A stretch of 23,934 bases of DNA from the IMG/VR virus record IMGVR_UViG_3300020283_000028, positions 1 through 23,934 of that record. One strand, written 5' to 3'. Positions 1 to 6,412 of this stretch are shown here, piece after piece (the first letter of the stretch is position 1; each line of letters opens with the position of its first letter). The notes beneath the pieces are model-generated. The model was not told the origin of the DNA. It saw only the letters and a list, made by a program, of their open reading frames with translations, and did no database searches. The DNA is from a virus. The position numbers were made by a program, and so were the translations under genes.

Positions 1-473
1 AAATTGGCAAGTTTGTCCGACCCAGTGCAGGTTTCAACGTCATCGCAACAGCAAACACTAAGGGTAAAGGTTCAGACGACGGACGATTCATTGGAACTAA
101 CGTGCTCAATGAAGCCTTCCTTGAGCGATTCCCAGTGACCTTTGAGCAGGAGTATCCCACCACTGCTACTGAAACCAAGATTCTCAACAAACTCTGTGAT
201 GATGAGAACTTCTGTAAGCGACTTGCTGACTGGGCAGACATCATCCGTAAAACTTTCTACGATGGTGGTATTGAAGAAATTATTAGTACCCGTCGTCTGG
301 TTCACATTGTGAAGGCATATAGCATCTTTGGTGATAAGGCAAAGGCAATTCAGGTCTGTGTCAATCGCTTTGATGATGAAACAAAGCAGGCATTCCTTGA
401 ACTTTACGACAAGGTTGATGCTGACTTTGAGATGCCTGATCAAAATGCAGTTGACGTTCAAACCTTCTCTTGA
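1..473 (+). CDS. cobS: CobS-like AAA+ ATPase, 3' part (5' end outside window)
   Basis: This is the C-terminal ~157 residues of a MoxR-type AAA+ ATPase, read in the frame starting at base 3 and open to the window edge. The segment contains a sensor-1-like VIATANT, then GKGSDDGRF, then NEAFLERFP, which is the arginine-finger region of cobaltochelatase CobS and of its cyanophage homologues. In bacteria CobS drives cobalt insertion into the corrin ring with CobN and CobT. In cyanomyoviruses cobS is a recurrent core gene whose role is unproven; no cobN or cobT is visible here. The last codons carry a consensus promoter (451-479) for the downstream replication operon. The family call is firm; the function in the phage is open. 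Confidence 0.9.
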   Translation, partial: IGKFVRPSAGFNVIATANTKGKGSDDGRFIGTNVLNEAFLERFPVTFEQEYPTTATETKILNKLCDDENFCKRLADWADIIRKTFYDGGIEEIISTRRLVHIVKAYSIFGDKAKAIQVCVNRFDDETKQAFLELYDKVDADFEMPDQNAVDVQTFS

Positions 474-479
474 TATAAT
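451..479 (+). promoter_or_regulatory. Consensus sigma70 promoter for the gp45-regA operon
   Basis: TTGACG at 451-456 and TATAAT at 474-479 are separated by exactly 17 nt. The boxes overlap the end of cobS. The same architecture recurs at 9979, 10137, 16882 and 21640, so it is probably the phage early promoter read by host sigma70. Predicted transcription start is about 485-487, just past the ATG at 481. Confidence 0.8.
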
Positions 480-480
480 A

Positions 481-879
481 ATGACAAACTCTTGGTCTCT
501 GCTTTACGATACTATGTACGGTCCCGAAGACGAACAAAATTTGAATGCGGGCACAATTACTATTTTTGACAACACTATGAATAACGATTCTAATCGGTAC
601 AAATATGATGAGGACACTATCCTCAAAGAACTGCAGGATTATATTTCTGGAACCTACAACGCTCACTACTCTGCTGGTGATGACAAAATTCAGACACTTG
701 ATCTGATTGAAGCTTGTGGTGATGGTGAAGCATTCTGCCGATCCAACATCCTTAAGTATGCCTCTCGTTATGATAAGAAAGGCACTGCCCGACGTGATAT
801 CATGAAGATTCTGCACTATGCTGTTCTTCTGATGCACTTCAACGATAAAAACGCCAAACGCGAAACCTACCCTCAGTGA
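481..879 (+). CDS. DUF3310 domain protein (putative nucleotide-kinase-like)
   Basis: A 132-aa protein. Its C-terminal half has a histidine-tyrosine start (HYSAGDD), a DLIEACGDGEAF helix, then FCRSNILKYASRYDKKG and a closing helix with MKILHYAVLL. This follows the DUF3310 pattern found in many phages, where a phage homologue has been described as an unusual nucleotide kinase. The acidic, Asn-rich N-terminus looks like a linker. No clear Shine-Dalgarno precedes 481. Because the upstream promoter predicts a start of transcription at about 486, the in-frame ATG at 514 may be the real start on early transcripts. Its TGA overlaps the gp45 reading frame (TGATG at 877-881). A nucleotide-metabolism role next to the clamp gene is an inference. 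Confidence 0.7.
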   Translation: MTNSWSLLYDTMYGPEDEQNLNAGTITIFDNTMNNDSNRYKYDEDTILKELQDYISGTYNAHYSAGDDKIQTLDLIEACGDGEAFCRSNILKYASRYDKKGTARRDIMKILHYAVLLMHFNDKNAKRETYPQ

Positions 880-896
880 TGAAACTACGCGAATCT

Positions 897-1562
897 ATGA
901 AACTGTCTGATAACACCCTCACCATCCTCAAGAATTTTGCCGGAATCAACAATTCCATTCTTGTGAAGCAGGGCACTAAACTCCGCACCATCTCTGTTGC
1001 CAAAAACATCCTTGCAGAAGCAGAGATTGATGAAGAGTTCCCTCGTGATGTTGCTCTGTATGATCTGAATCAACTTCTTAACATTCTGAGCACCTACACC
1101 AATCCTGGTCTGGATTTTAAAGAAGAAAGTTACCTTGCCTACCGTGAAGGCAATCGTCGGGGTAAGTATTTCTATTCTGACCCTGCCGTTATCATTGCTC
1201 CTCCCGAAAAGGAAATCAGTCTTCCAACTCAAGATGTTTGCTTCCAACTGGATAGTAATACCCTCTCTCAAGTTTTGAAAGCTGCTGCTGTTCTGCAACT
1301 TCCTGACCTGTCTGTTGTTGGTGGCGATGGTGTTGTTAAACTGGTCGTCCGCGACAAGAAGAACGATACTTCTCACGCAGAAGAGTTTGTTGTTGGAGAA
1401 ACTGATAAAGAGTTCACCTTCAACTTCAAGATTGAGAACATCAAGATTATTCCTGGTGCCTATGACGTTGTGGTGTCATCCAAACTTCTGTCTAAGTTTA
1501 CCAACTCTAAGTACAACCTCACTTATTTCATCGCACTTGAACCAGATTCTACATTCGGATGA
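897..1562 (+). CDS. gp45: Sliding clamp gp45 (DNA polymerase processivity factor)
   Basis: This 221-aa protein begins MKLSDNTLTILKNFAGIN, matching the T4 gp45 N-terminus MKLSKDTTALLKNFATIN, which is why the start is set at 897 although an in-frame ATG at 879 overlaps the preceding stop. Length is close to T4 gp45 (228 aa). Gp45 forms a trimeric ring around DNA, loaded by gp44/gp62, that tethers gp43; in T4 it also activates late transcription with gp33 and gp55. The C-terminus LEPDSTFG is encoded in a 14-bp direct repeat (1545-1558) that recurs after speD at 1893. The stop overlaps the speD ATG (ATGA). Confidence 0.93.
   Translation: MKLSDNTLTILKNFAGINNSILVKQGTKLRTISVAKNILAEAEIDEEFPRDVALYDLNQLLNILSTYTNPGLDFKEESYLAYREGNRRGKYFYSDPAVIIAPPEKEISLPTQDVCFQLDSNTLSQVLKAAAVLQLPDLSVVGGDGVVKLVVRDKKNDTSHAEEFVVGETDKEFTFNFKIENIKIIPGAYDVVVSSKLLSKFTNSKYNLTYFIALEPDSTFG
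1545..1558 (+). repeat. Direct repeat flanking speD, left copy
   Basis: GATTCTACATTCGG occurs here at the end of gp45 and again at 1893-1906. Both copies are preceded by CACTTGAA a few bases upstream (separated by cca here and by t in the right copy). The two copies bracket speD exactly. Confidence 0.85.
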
Positions 1563-1894
1563 GACACATTCTCTTTACCCTTAAGGGTTGTCCTTTTGGA
1601 CTTTTGGATGATGAGGCACACATTCGCAACGTCCTTGCAAATGCCGCTCAATTATCTGAAAGCACCTTACTAGACGTTTCTTCTCATAAGTTCAGTCCTT
1701 GTGGAGTAACTGCTATAGCACTTCTTGCTGAAAGTCATATCAGTATTCATACATGGCCTGAAAAGCACTTAGCTGTCTGTGATGTATTTACCTGCGGAAA
1801 TCACACAAATCCTAGATCTGGTGCTACTTACATGTATGAAGCTATGGGTGCTAAAGACATATCCTCAGAATTCATAACTAGAACACTTGAATGA
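1559..1894 (+). CDS. speD: S-adenosylmethionine decarboxylase proenzyme
   Basis: A 111-aa class 1B SpeD-type protein. The self-cleavage site is AESHISIHTWPE: cleavage would fall between E58 and S59, with S59 becoming the pyruvoyl group, H64 the processing base, and C79 (in DVFTCG) the catalytic acid. These line up with S63, H68 and C83 of the Thermotoga enzyme with a constant offset of four. The expected activity is decarboxylation of AdoMet to supply aminopropyl groups for spermidine. Some phage and bacterial SpeD-like proteins are reported to decarboxylate arginine or ornithine instead, so the substrate is not certain. No speE is visible in the window. The gene overlaps both neighbours by 4 nt and is bracketed by 14-bp direct repeats, suggesting acquisition as a cassette. 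Confidence 0.92.
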   Translation: MRHILFTLKGCPFGLLDDEAHIRNVLANAAQLSESTLLDVSSHKFSPCGVTAIALLAESHISIHTWPEKHLAVCDVFTCGNHTNPRSGATYMYEAMGAKDISSEFITRTLE

Positions 1895-2118
1895 TTCTAC
1901 ATTCGGTCAAACTCCTTGAGTATCTAAGGATACTTGGAAGTGCTCTTATCGTCATTTCCTACTTTGTTGTTTTACATGTTGATGCTAAACTAGGTGTGGT
2001 GGTACACTTAGTTGCCGACTCTGTAACTATTCCTTATTTTATTAAATACAAAATGTGGGATATGGTTATCATGCTCGGTTTTCTGACCACCATTGGTATT
2101 AGTAAACTTTTGTCATGA
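1891..2118 (+). CDS. Small multi-pass membrane protein
   Basis: A 75-aa very hydrophobic protein with about three helices (roughly residues 8-27, 31-50 and 55-73) separated by short polar turns (HVDAK and KYKMW). It starts in an ATGA overlap with speD and ends in an ATGA overlap with the next ORF, so it is probably translated by coupling. Its first codons lie in the right copy of the direct repeat that flanks speD. I do not recognise a family. An inner-membrane location is likely; a link to polyamine or small-molecule transport would be speculation. Confidence 0.65.
   Translation: MILHSVKLLEYLRILGSALIVISYFVVLHVDAKLGVVVHLVADSVTIPYFIKYKMWDMVIMLGFLTTIGISKLLS
1893..1906 (+). repeat. Direct repeat flanking speD, right copy
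   Basis: Second copy of GATTCTACATTCGG, spanning the first codons of the membrane-protein ORF. Joining the left copy to sequence after this copy would let gp45 end GQTP followed by TGA (bases up to about 1919), so precise loss of speD would keep gp45 nearly unchanged. Confidence 0.85.
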
Positions 2119-2588
2119 GTAGCGTACAATTTCGTAAACATCGTGTGTTCCGAGAGACACCCGATGTTGTGTTCTATGATATTTCGGTAGATGATTCAAA
2201 TGCATCTGATCTTGTGGTACATGAAGGACCAGCAATTTCACCACCAAACGATGTCATCGGTGCAAAGCAGTTCTATATCCACCATCATCAAGTGGACCAT
2301 AATCGTGTCCTCTCAGGAGAAAGAACGTTTGAACTTGTGAACTTTGATTGGAAGTTTCCGTATCATATCGTTCACATGAACCGTAAGAGTGGTGCTTTGG
2401 TTGTTCCTGTCGGAACTTATCATCGTAGTATCTCTGGTGAAGACGGTTCTATCGTGATCAATCAAGCGATCCGTGATGATGAGTTCAATCCAGATACAGA
2501 ATTTCTTCCAGTTTCTGCTGGTAATAATCCCGAGTTGTATCGTATACTGGTACACGAACAACCTGTTATTCATGAAGTTGGTGAGTGA
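2115..2588 (+). CDS. Cupin-like protein
   Basis: A 157-aa soluble protein. The centre reads IHHHQVDHNRVLSGERTFEL, then VHMNRKSGALVVPVGTYHRSISGEDGS, which resembles the two cupin motifs: clustered histidines plus a glutamate, and later a proline-glycine turn followed by a histidine. H55-H57, H61 and the later H in TYHRS are candidate metal ligands. Cupin-fold proteins include sugar epimerases, dioxygenases and isomerases, and nothing visible here chooses among them. It sits between a membrane protein and gp44 with 4-nt overlaps, so it is expressed with the replication genes. The fold is likely; the function is unknown. Confidence 0.55.
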   Translation: MSSVQFRKHRVFRETPDVVFYDISVDDSNASDLVVHEGPAISPPNDVIGAKQFYIHHHQVDHNRVLSGERTFELVNFDWKFPYHIVHMNRKSGALVVPVGTYHRSISGEDGSIVINQAIRDDEFNPDTEFLPVSAGNNPELYRILVHEQPVIHEVGE

Positions 2589-2590
2589 AT

Positions 2591-3532
2591 ATGAGTGATT
2601 TTATTTGGGTTGAGAAGTATCGTCCTAAGACGATCTCTGAGTGTATTCTGCCTGCCTCTACAAAGAAGACGTTTCAGGATTTCCTAGATAAGGGAGAGAT
2701 TCCTAACATGCTTCTTGCAGGTCCTCCTGGTATCGGCAAGACTACAGTGGCAAAGGCACTCTGTAATGAACTTGGAGCTGATGTTTATGTCATCAACGGA
2801 TCCGATGAAGGACGATTCCTGGATACTGTCCGAAACAATGCGAAAAACTTCGCTTCGACCGTCTCGCTTACGGCAACTGCAAAACACAAAGTCATCATCA
2901 TTGATGAAGCAGATAACACATCCAATGATGTACAACTCTGTCTACGGGCGTTTATTGAGGAGTTTGCTGGCAACTGCCGATTCATCTTCACCTGTAACTA
3001 CAAAAATAAAATCCTTGAACCCCTGCACTCGCGATGTTCCGTCGTTGAGTTCGGAATCAAAGGAAAGGACCGGCAATCCATTGCTGCCCAGTTCTTCAAG
3101 CGAATCCAAGAAATCTTGGATTCAGAAGGCATTGAATATGATAACAAGGTCCTGGTAGAACTCATCAATAAGCACTTCCCTGATTGGCGTCGTGTATTGA
3201 ATGAAGTTCAGAGGTATTCTGTAAGTGGTAAAATTGATGCGGGTATTCTCGCTTCGTTCTCTGATGTTGCTGTAAATGAACTGGTCAAGAATCTCAAGGA
3301 TAAAAACTTTGCTGAAGTGCGAAAGTGGATCGTTGGTAATCTGGACAATGATACTACTGTACTTTTGCGTCGTATTTATGACGCTTGCTACGAATCCTTG
3401 GTTCCTGCTTCTATTCCTGCTGCTGTCCTTGTTCTCGCTAAGTATCAGTATCAGGGAGCGTTCGTAGCAGACCAGGAGATAAATATGCTTGCTTGTCTTA
3501 CTGAACTAATGGTGGAGTGTGAATTCAAATGA
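2591..3532 (+). CDS. gp44: Clamp loader large subunit gp44 (AAA+ ATPase)
   Basis: The 313-aa product starts MSDFIWVEKYRPKT and matches T4 gp44 (EQKYRPSTIDECILPA). Walker A is GPPGIGKT (residues 44-51), Walker B is VIIIDEAD (about 101-108), and the SRC arginine-finger motif is at 147-149. FPDWRRVLNEVQRYS corresponds to the T4 FPDFRKTIGELDSYS region. Gp44 (four copies) with one gp62 opens and loads the gp45 clamp using ATP. The start at 2591 is preferred over the in-frame GTG at 2585 because GGTGAG (2580-2585) lies at a suitable distance and the protein begins as in the family. It overlaps the next gene by ATGA. Confidence 0.95.
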   Translation: MSDFIWVEKYRPKTISECILPASTKKTFQDFLDKGEIPNMLLAGPPGIGKTTVAKALCNELGADVYVINGSDEGRFLDTVRNNAKNFASTVSLTATAKHKVIIIDEADNTSNDVQLCLRAFIEEFAGNCRFIFTCNYKNKILEPLHSRCSVVEFGIKGKDRQSIAAQFFKRIQEILDSEGIEYDNKVLVELINKHFPDWRRVLNEVQRYSVSGKIDAGILASFSDVAVNELVKNLKDKNFAEVRKWIVGNLDNDTTVLLRRIYDACYESLVPASIPAAVLVLAKYQYQGAFVADQEINMLACLTELMVECEFK

Positions 3533-3816
3533 ATGTTAAACTGATGCGTATGTGGTCTGGCGAAGATGTCGTTGCAGACTTGATTGAAGAAAAAGATGAC
3601 TCTGTAGTCATCTGTAATCCTATCGTTGCTGTTCCTGCTGGTAATGGTCAAATGGGATTTGCTCCTTGGTCTCCTCTTCTTAAAGGTAAAGATGAGGAAC
3701 TTGAAATTACTAAAAAGTATATTGTGTATATTGCAGATACGCAAGATCAGATTGAAGAACAGTATCAAAGTATGTTCTCTGTCATTCAGGCACCTAATAA
3801 GAAATTGGTACTATGA
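3529..3816 (+). CDS. Small Sm-like (LSm-fold-like) protein, paralogue 1
   Basis: A 95-aa protein beginning MNVKLMRMWSGEDVVADL. The pattern, VKL then SGE-xx-ADL, a charged stretch, CNPIVAV, APWSPL, IVYIADTQDQIEEQY, is shared with the proteins at 11541 and 11836. The strand-turn-strand order with an early SGE and a late I-V-x-I hydrophobic strand recalls Sm/LSm beta barrels, which bind RNA or DNA as rings. That fold assignment is my inference from pattern and size. It is coupled to gp44 by an ATGA overlap. Small size and placement next to the clamp loader suggest an accessory role in replication or RNA handling. Confidence 0.6.
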   Translation: MNVKLMRMWSGEDVVADLIEEKDDSVVICNPIVAVPAGNGQMGFAPWSPLLKGKDEELEITKKYIVYIADTQDQIEEQYQSMFSVIQAPNKKLVL

Positions 3817-4013
3817 AAACAAAACTAAGAGCACAAGTTAAGTCTAGGTTTTATTACGTCTTCTGGGGTACTGCAACTATTGCTGTTGTCTTGGGTCAGT
3901 TGTATGTGGGAAGCGGATATCGTATTCTCTATGGGGGGATGCAGGAACTATTGAATAAGGTTGATGGAGTTCTCCTTCATAAAGATGGCACACCCTATGG
4001 AGACATGCTATGA
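3813..4013 (+). CDS. Small single-pass membrane protein
   Basis: A 66-aa protein with a basic N-terminus (MKTKLRAQVKSR), one transmembrane helix at about residues 14-34 (FYYVFWGTATIAVVLGQLYVG) and a polar C-terminal tail ending GDML. The positive-inside rule places the N-terminus in the cytoplasm. It overlaps both neighbours by ATGA. No family recognised. Confidence 0.55.
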   Translation: MKTKLRAQVKSRFYYVFWGTATIAVVLGQLYVGSGYRILYGGMQELLNKVDGVLLHKDGTPYGDML

Positions 4014-4222
4014 GTCTTCTTAAAATTGATAAGTCCAAGTTGATGGAACCAAATGTGAAGACTACACCTGAAAACGTAAAAGAGTCCAACTTGGCGCTTT
4101 TCCGTGCTACAATGAACTTGCCCACAGCCGCTAAGAACTGTGGGATGACTCAGAAGGAAATGAAATTGACCTTCTGGGAATTTTTGAAATACAACGAACC
4201 TGATTATGAAACCGAATCTTGA
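4010..4222 (+). CDS. Conserved small protein with helix-turn-helix-like core
   Basis: A 70-aa protein. Residues about 30-64 (ALFRATMNLPTAAKNCGM, then TQKEMKLTFWEFLKYNEPDY) look like two or three short helices around a PTAAKNCGM turn, reminiscent of the AAK-x-x-GM turn in helix-turn-helix proteins. It sits directly before the putative nuclease and overlaps it by 17 nt. A regulatory role such as a controller of the nuclease/methylase pair is possible but is only inferred from position. ATGA overlap with the upstream membrane protein. Confidence 0.55.
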   Translation: MSLLKIDKSKLMEPNVKTTPENVKESNLALFRATMNLPTAAKNCGMTQKEMKLTFWEFLKYNEPDYETES

Positions 4223-4736
4223 CATTAGTCGGATCAACCTTGAAGAGTTCTTTGGTTGCGTAAATGCCACCAATACAACTCAAATGAAATCAAACGCCTT
4301 CAAGACCATCCGCACTTGGTTACAGGAAAAGTCCTTTGCCAAGTGGAGCGGTGGTCAACTTCAATATGTGGGTGATTACAAAGATGGCGTTGACTTTACT
4401 TCTGAAGATAATGTCAACTATGAGATGAAGGGAAAACTTAAGATGTTTAACAAGAATGGATCTACATCATCCATCGTTCTTAAGAACTTTCAGTCTGATA
4501 ACAAAGTAATTGAAAAAACTTTTGATTACATGCTGCTTGTGGACACTGGGTCTATGGCACTTGGAATTACCGATTGGGAGACCGTAGAAAAGCGTATTTA
4601 CTACACTCCTAAGTCACCTACAGCAAAGGTCAAGTTTCTGCCTGGAGACTTTACCATGCTCGCTAAAGATATCAAACCAGCAGAGAAGAAGATTACCTCT
4701 GCTGAAATCCTTGACAATCTTCAGGAGATTCTGTGA
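4206..4736 (+). CDS. Putative PD-(D/E)xK endonuclease next to a DNA methylase
   Basis: A 176-aa protein of unknown family. It lies where the clamp loader small subunit might be expected, but it does not resemble gp62, which is found at 5565. Residues 57-77 contain DYKDGVDF, then NYEMKGK: D63 with E73-x-K75 fits the D-x(n)-(D/E)-x-K core of restriction-type nucleases. A hydrophobic strand (FDYMLLVD) follows at the expected place. The downstream TGATG overlap with a DNA adenine methylase strengthens a restriction-modification reading. It could instead be a phage-specific nuclease for host DNA or an unrelated fold. Confidence that it is a gene is high; the nuclease call is moderate. Confidence 0.55.
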   Translation: MKPNLDISRINLEEFFGCVNATNTTQMKSNAFKTIRTWLQEKSFAKWSGGQLQYVGDYKDGVDFTSEDNVNYEMKGKLKMFNKNGSTSSIVLKNFQSDNKVIEKTFDYMLLVDTGSMALGITDWETVEKRIYYTPKSPTAKVKFLPGDFTMLAKDIKPAEKKITSAEILDNLQEIL

Positions 4737-5620
4737 TGAAAGCGTACAAGACACCTCTCCGTTATCCTGGTGGCAAGTCCCGTGCCTGCACCAAGATGGA
4801 CCAATACTTCCCTGACCTTCGGGAGTATGATGAGTATCGTGAACCATTCCTCGGTGGTGGCAGTGTAGCAATTCACGTCACTAAGAAGTATCCGACTGTC
4901 AAGGTTTGGGTAAATGACCTGTATGAACCTCTGGTCAACTTCTGGAAGACTCTGCAGAGTGATGGGCAGAAGATGCGTGATGAACTTAATCAGTTGAAGT
5001 ATCGTCATCCTGAACCAGTATCTGCAAAGCAATTGTTCTTGGAAGCAAAGGAGTATTTGAATCATGAAACCAAACGGACTGAACCCTTTCATCGTGCCGT
5101 TAGTTTTTACATTATTAACAAGTGCTCTTTTTCTGGTCTCACTGAGTCCTCATCCTTTTCTGCCCAGGCATCTGATTCAAACTTCTCAATGCGAGGAATA
5201 GATAAACTGCCTGGATATTCTCAAATCATCAAAAACTGGGAAATCACTAATCTTTCCTACGACAAACTTTTGGATGAAGGTTCGGAGAAATCTGCTTTCA
5301 TTTATTTGGACCCTCCTTATGACATCAAAGATAATCTCTACGGTAAAAAGGGAGCTATGCACAAGGGATTCGATCATGATCGTTTTGCCTCAGATTGTGA
5401 TACTTGCTCTATGGATTGCCTTATCAGTTACAATGCCGACCAGTTGGTTAAAGACCGATTTAAAGAATGGAATGCAGGGGAATTTGACCTTACCTACACG
5501 ATGCGTTCCGTAGGTGAGTATATGCGAGATCAAAAACAACGTAAAGAACTTCTACTTTTTAACTATGGACTTAAAGGACTGGCTGAACTCAATCAATCAG
5601 ACCAAAAAGAACTTGCTTGA
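4736..5620 (+). CDS. D12-class N6-adenine DNA methyltransferase
   Basis: A 294-aa protein with the D12/Dam class motif order: TPLRYPGGKSRA near the N-terminus (motif X), FLGGGSVAIHV (motif I, AdoMet binding), WVNDLYEPLVNFW, and YLDPPYD (motif IV DPPY, catalytic) at about residues 196-202. It would transfer a methyl group from AdoMet to the N6 of adenine. Target specificity cannot be read from the sequence. The start at 4736 is chosen over the in-frame GTG at 4733 because the ATG overlaps the preceding stop (TGATG). The 3' end overlaps gp62 by 56 nt. With the preceding ORF it may form a modification/restriction pair; alone it could protect phage DNA from host restriction. Confidence 0.9.
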   Translation: MKAYKTPLRYPGGKSRACTKMDQYFPDLREYDEYREPFLGGGSVAIHVTKKYPTVKVWVNDLYEPLVNFWKTLQSDGQKMRDELNQLKYRHPEPVSAKQLFLEAKEYLNHETKRTEPFHRAVSFYIINKCSFSGLTESSSFSAQASDSNFSMRGIDKLPGYSQIIKNWEITNLSYDKLLDEGSEKSAFIYLDPPYDIKDNLYGKKGAMHKGFDHDRFASDCDTCSMDCLISYNADQLVKDRFKEWNAGEFDLTYTMRSVGEYMRDQKQRKELLLFNYGLKGLAELNQSDQKELA

Positions 5621-5945
5621 TGAAGATCCCACTCTTGAAAAAGAGTATCCTCCTTATATTGTCAATCGTTGTTTCTCTGGTCATTTGGACTGTATTATGT
5701 TTGCGAATGAGATGAACATTCATAACAGCATTCCGAAGAAAATGCAATATGATTTTTATCTAAATAGTCTGAGGAAAAAGAAGAGGTTTTCTCCCTGGCT
5801 CCGACAAGATAAGATCAAAGACCTTGATTATGTCAAACGTCATTATGGTTATAGTAATGAGAAGGCAAAGCAAGCACTACGGATCTTGACAAAAGAACAA
5901 CTTACATTTATTAAATCAAAATTTGATACTGGAGGAACAAGATGA
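5565..5945 (+). CDS. gp62: Clamp loader small subunit gp62
   Basis: A 126-aa protein starting MDLKDWLNSINQTKKNLL. Its pattern, YPPYIVNRCFSGHLDCIMFANEMN, KKKRFSPWLRQ, then HYGYSNEKAKQALRILT and QLTFIKSKF, is that of cyanophage gp62. These proteins are shorter than T4 gp62 (187 aa) and hard to recognise by T4 similarity alone. It forms the gp44/gp62 clamp loader. The start codon lies inside the methylase gene, so translation probably depends on coupling; no Shine-Dalgarno is visible. The stop overlaps the regA start (ATGA). Confidence 0.8.
   Translation: MDLKDWLNSINQTKKNLLDEDPTLEKEYPPYIVNRCFSGHLDCIMFANEMNIHNSIPKKMQYDFYLNSLRKKKRFSPWLRQDKIKDLDYVKRHYGYSNEKAKQALRILTKEQLTFIKSKFDTGGTR
5886..5914 (+). 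promoter_or_regulatory. Possible promoter for regA
   Basis: TTGACA at 5886-5891, 17-nt spacer, then TATTAA at 5909-5914 (four of six matches to TATAAT). It lies inside gp62, about 30 nt upstream of the regA ATG, which has a strong Shine-Dalgarno (GGAGGA, 5931-5936). Confidence 0.4.
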
Positions 5946-6382
5946 GTGTCGTTCAAGAACCTGAAGTGAAGTGGTCGCCCGAACAAATGGTTGAAGTGGT
6001 TCTTGGAGAACCTGATGACTTTTTGAAAGTGCGTGAAACTCTGACTCGTATTGGAGTCGCTTCTAGGAAAGAGAAGAAGATTTATCAGTCATGTCATATT
6101 CTGCATAAGCAGGGTAGATATTATCTGGTGCATTTCAAAGAGTTGTTTGCCCTTGATGGTAAGCACGCCAACCTGACGTTGAATGATGTCCAGCGTCGTA
6201 ATCGTATCGCACAACTTCTTGCAGACTGGGGTCTGGTAGAGATTGTGGACGTAGAAAAAATCCAACAGATTGCCCCACTGAACCAGATCAAAGTGTTGGC
6301 ATACAAGGATAAGCAGGATTGGATTCTTGAGACCAAGTATAATATTGGTGCTAAGAAAAAGAAGACTGAAGAAACTGAATAA
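5942..6382 (+). CDS. regA: Translational repressor RegA
   Basis: A 146-aa protein. From about residue 17 it tracks T4 RegA: EVVLGEPDDFLKVRETLTRIG, KKIYQSCHILHKQGRYYLVHFKE, RRNRIAQLLADWGLVEIV, and DWILETKYNIG (T4: EWKLVPKYTIGN). RegA binds initiation regions of many early phage mRNAs and blocks ribosome access. In T4 its targets include gp44, gp45, gp62 and regA itself. Compared with T4 (122 aa) it has extra residues at both ends. Strong GGAGGA ribosome site 6 nt before the ATG. Last gene before a terminator. Confidence 0.95.
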   Translation: MSVVQEPEVKWSPEQMVEVVLGEPDDFLKVRETLTRIGVASRKEKKIYQSCHILHKQGRYYLVHFKELFALDGKHANLTLNDVQRRNRIAQLLADWGLVEIVDVEKIQQIAPLNQIKVLAYKDKQDWILETKYNIGAKKKKTEETE

Positions 6383-6385
6383 ATA
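6378..6385 (+). promoter_or_regulatory. T4-type late promoter box (AATAAATA)
   Basis: AATAAATA overlaps the regA stop codon. It matches T4 late TATAAATA at seven of eight positions and fits the NATAAATA form. Predicted start of transcription is about 6391, within the terminator stem, so late transcripts of the next gene would lack the intact hairpin. Confidence 0.5.
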
Positions 6386-6386
6386 T

Positions 6387-6411
6387 AAGGAGGTTATAGA
6401 CCTCCTTTTTT
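6387..6411 (+). terminator. Rho-independent terminator after regA
   Basis: AAGGAGGT (6387-6394) pairs perfectly with ACCTCCTT (6400-6407) around a 5-nt loop, followed by a run of T to 6411. It closes the gp45-regA operon. The next ATG begins at 6413. Confidence 0.85.
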
Positions 6412-6412
6412 A

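Noticed and set aside
566-594. Promoter TTGACA-17-TCTAAT within the DUF3310 gene
   Set aside because: Good spacing and one mismatch, but about 300 nt upstream of gp45 and only about 90 nt after a better promoter; not strong enough to call.
2313-2573. Long open frames on the minus strand (for example here, 11997-12821, 18723-19604, 22911-23546)
   Set aside because: All lie opposite well-supported genes, show no recognisable motifs and no promoter or ribosome site; they are by-products of codon usage.
4206-4736. Clamp loader small subunit gp62
   Set aside because: No gp62 pattern. The ORF at 5565 carries the cyanophage gp62 motifs (INRC/VNRCFSGHLD, KRFSPW, YGYSNEKAKQ).
6338-6343. TATAAT within regA
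   Set aside because: No -35-like sequence at 16-18 nt upstream.
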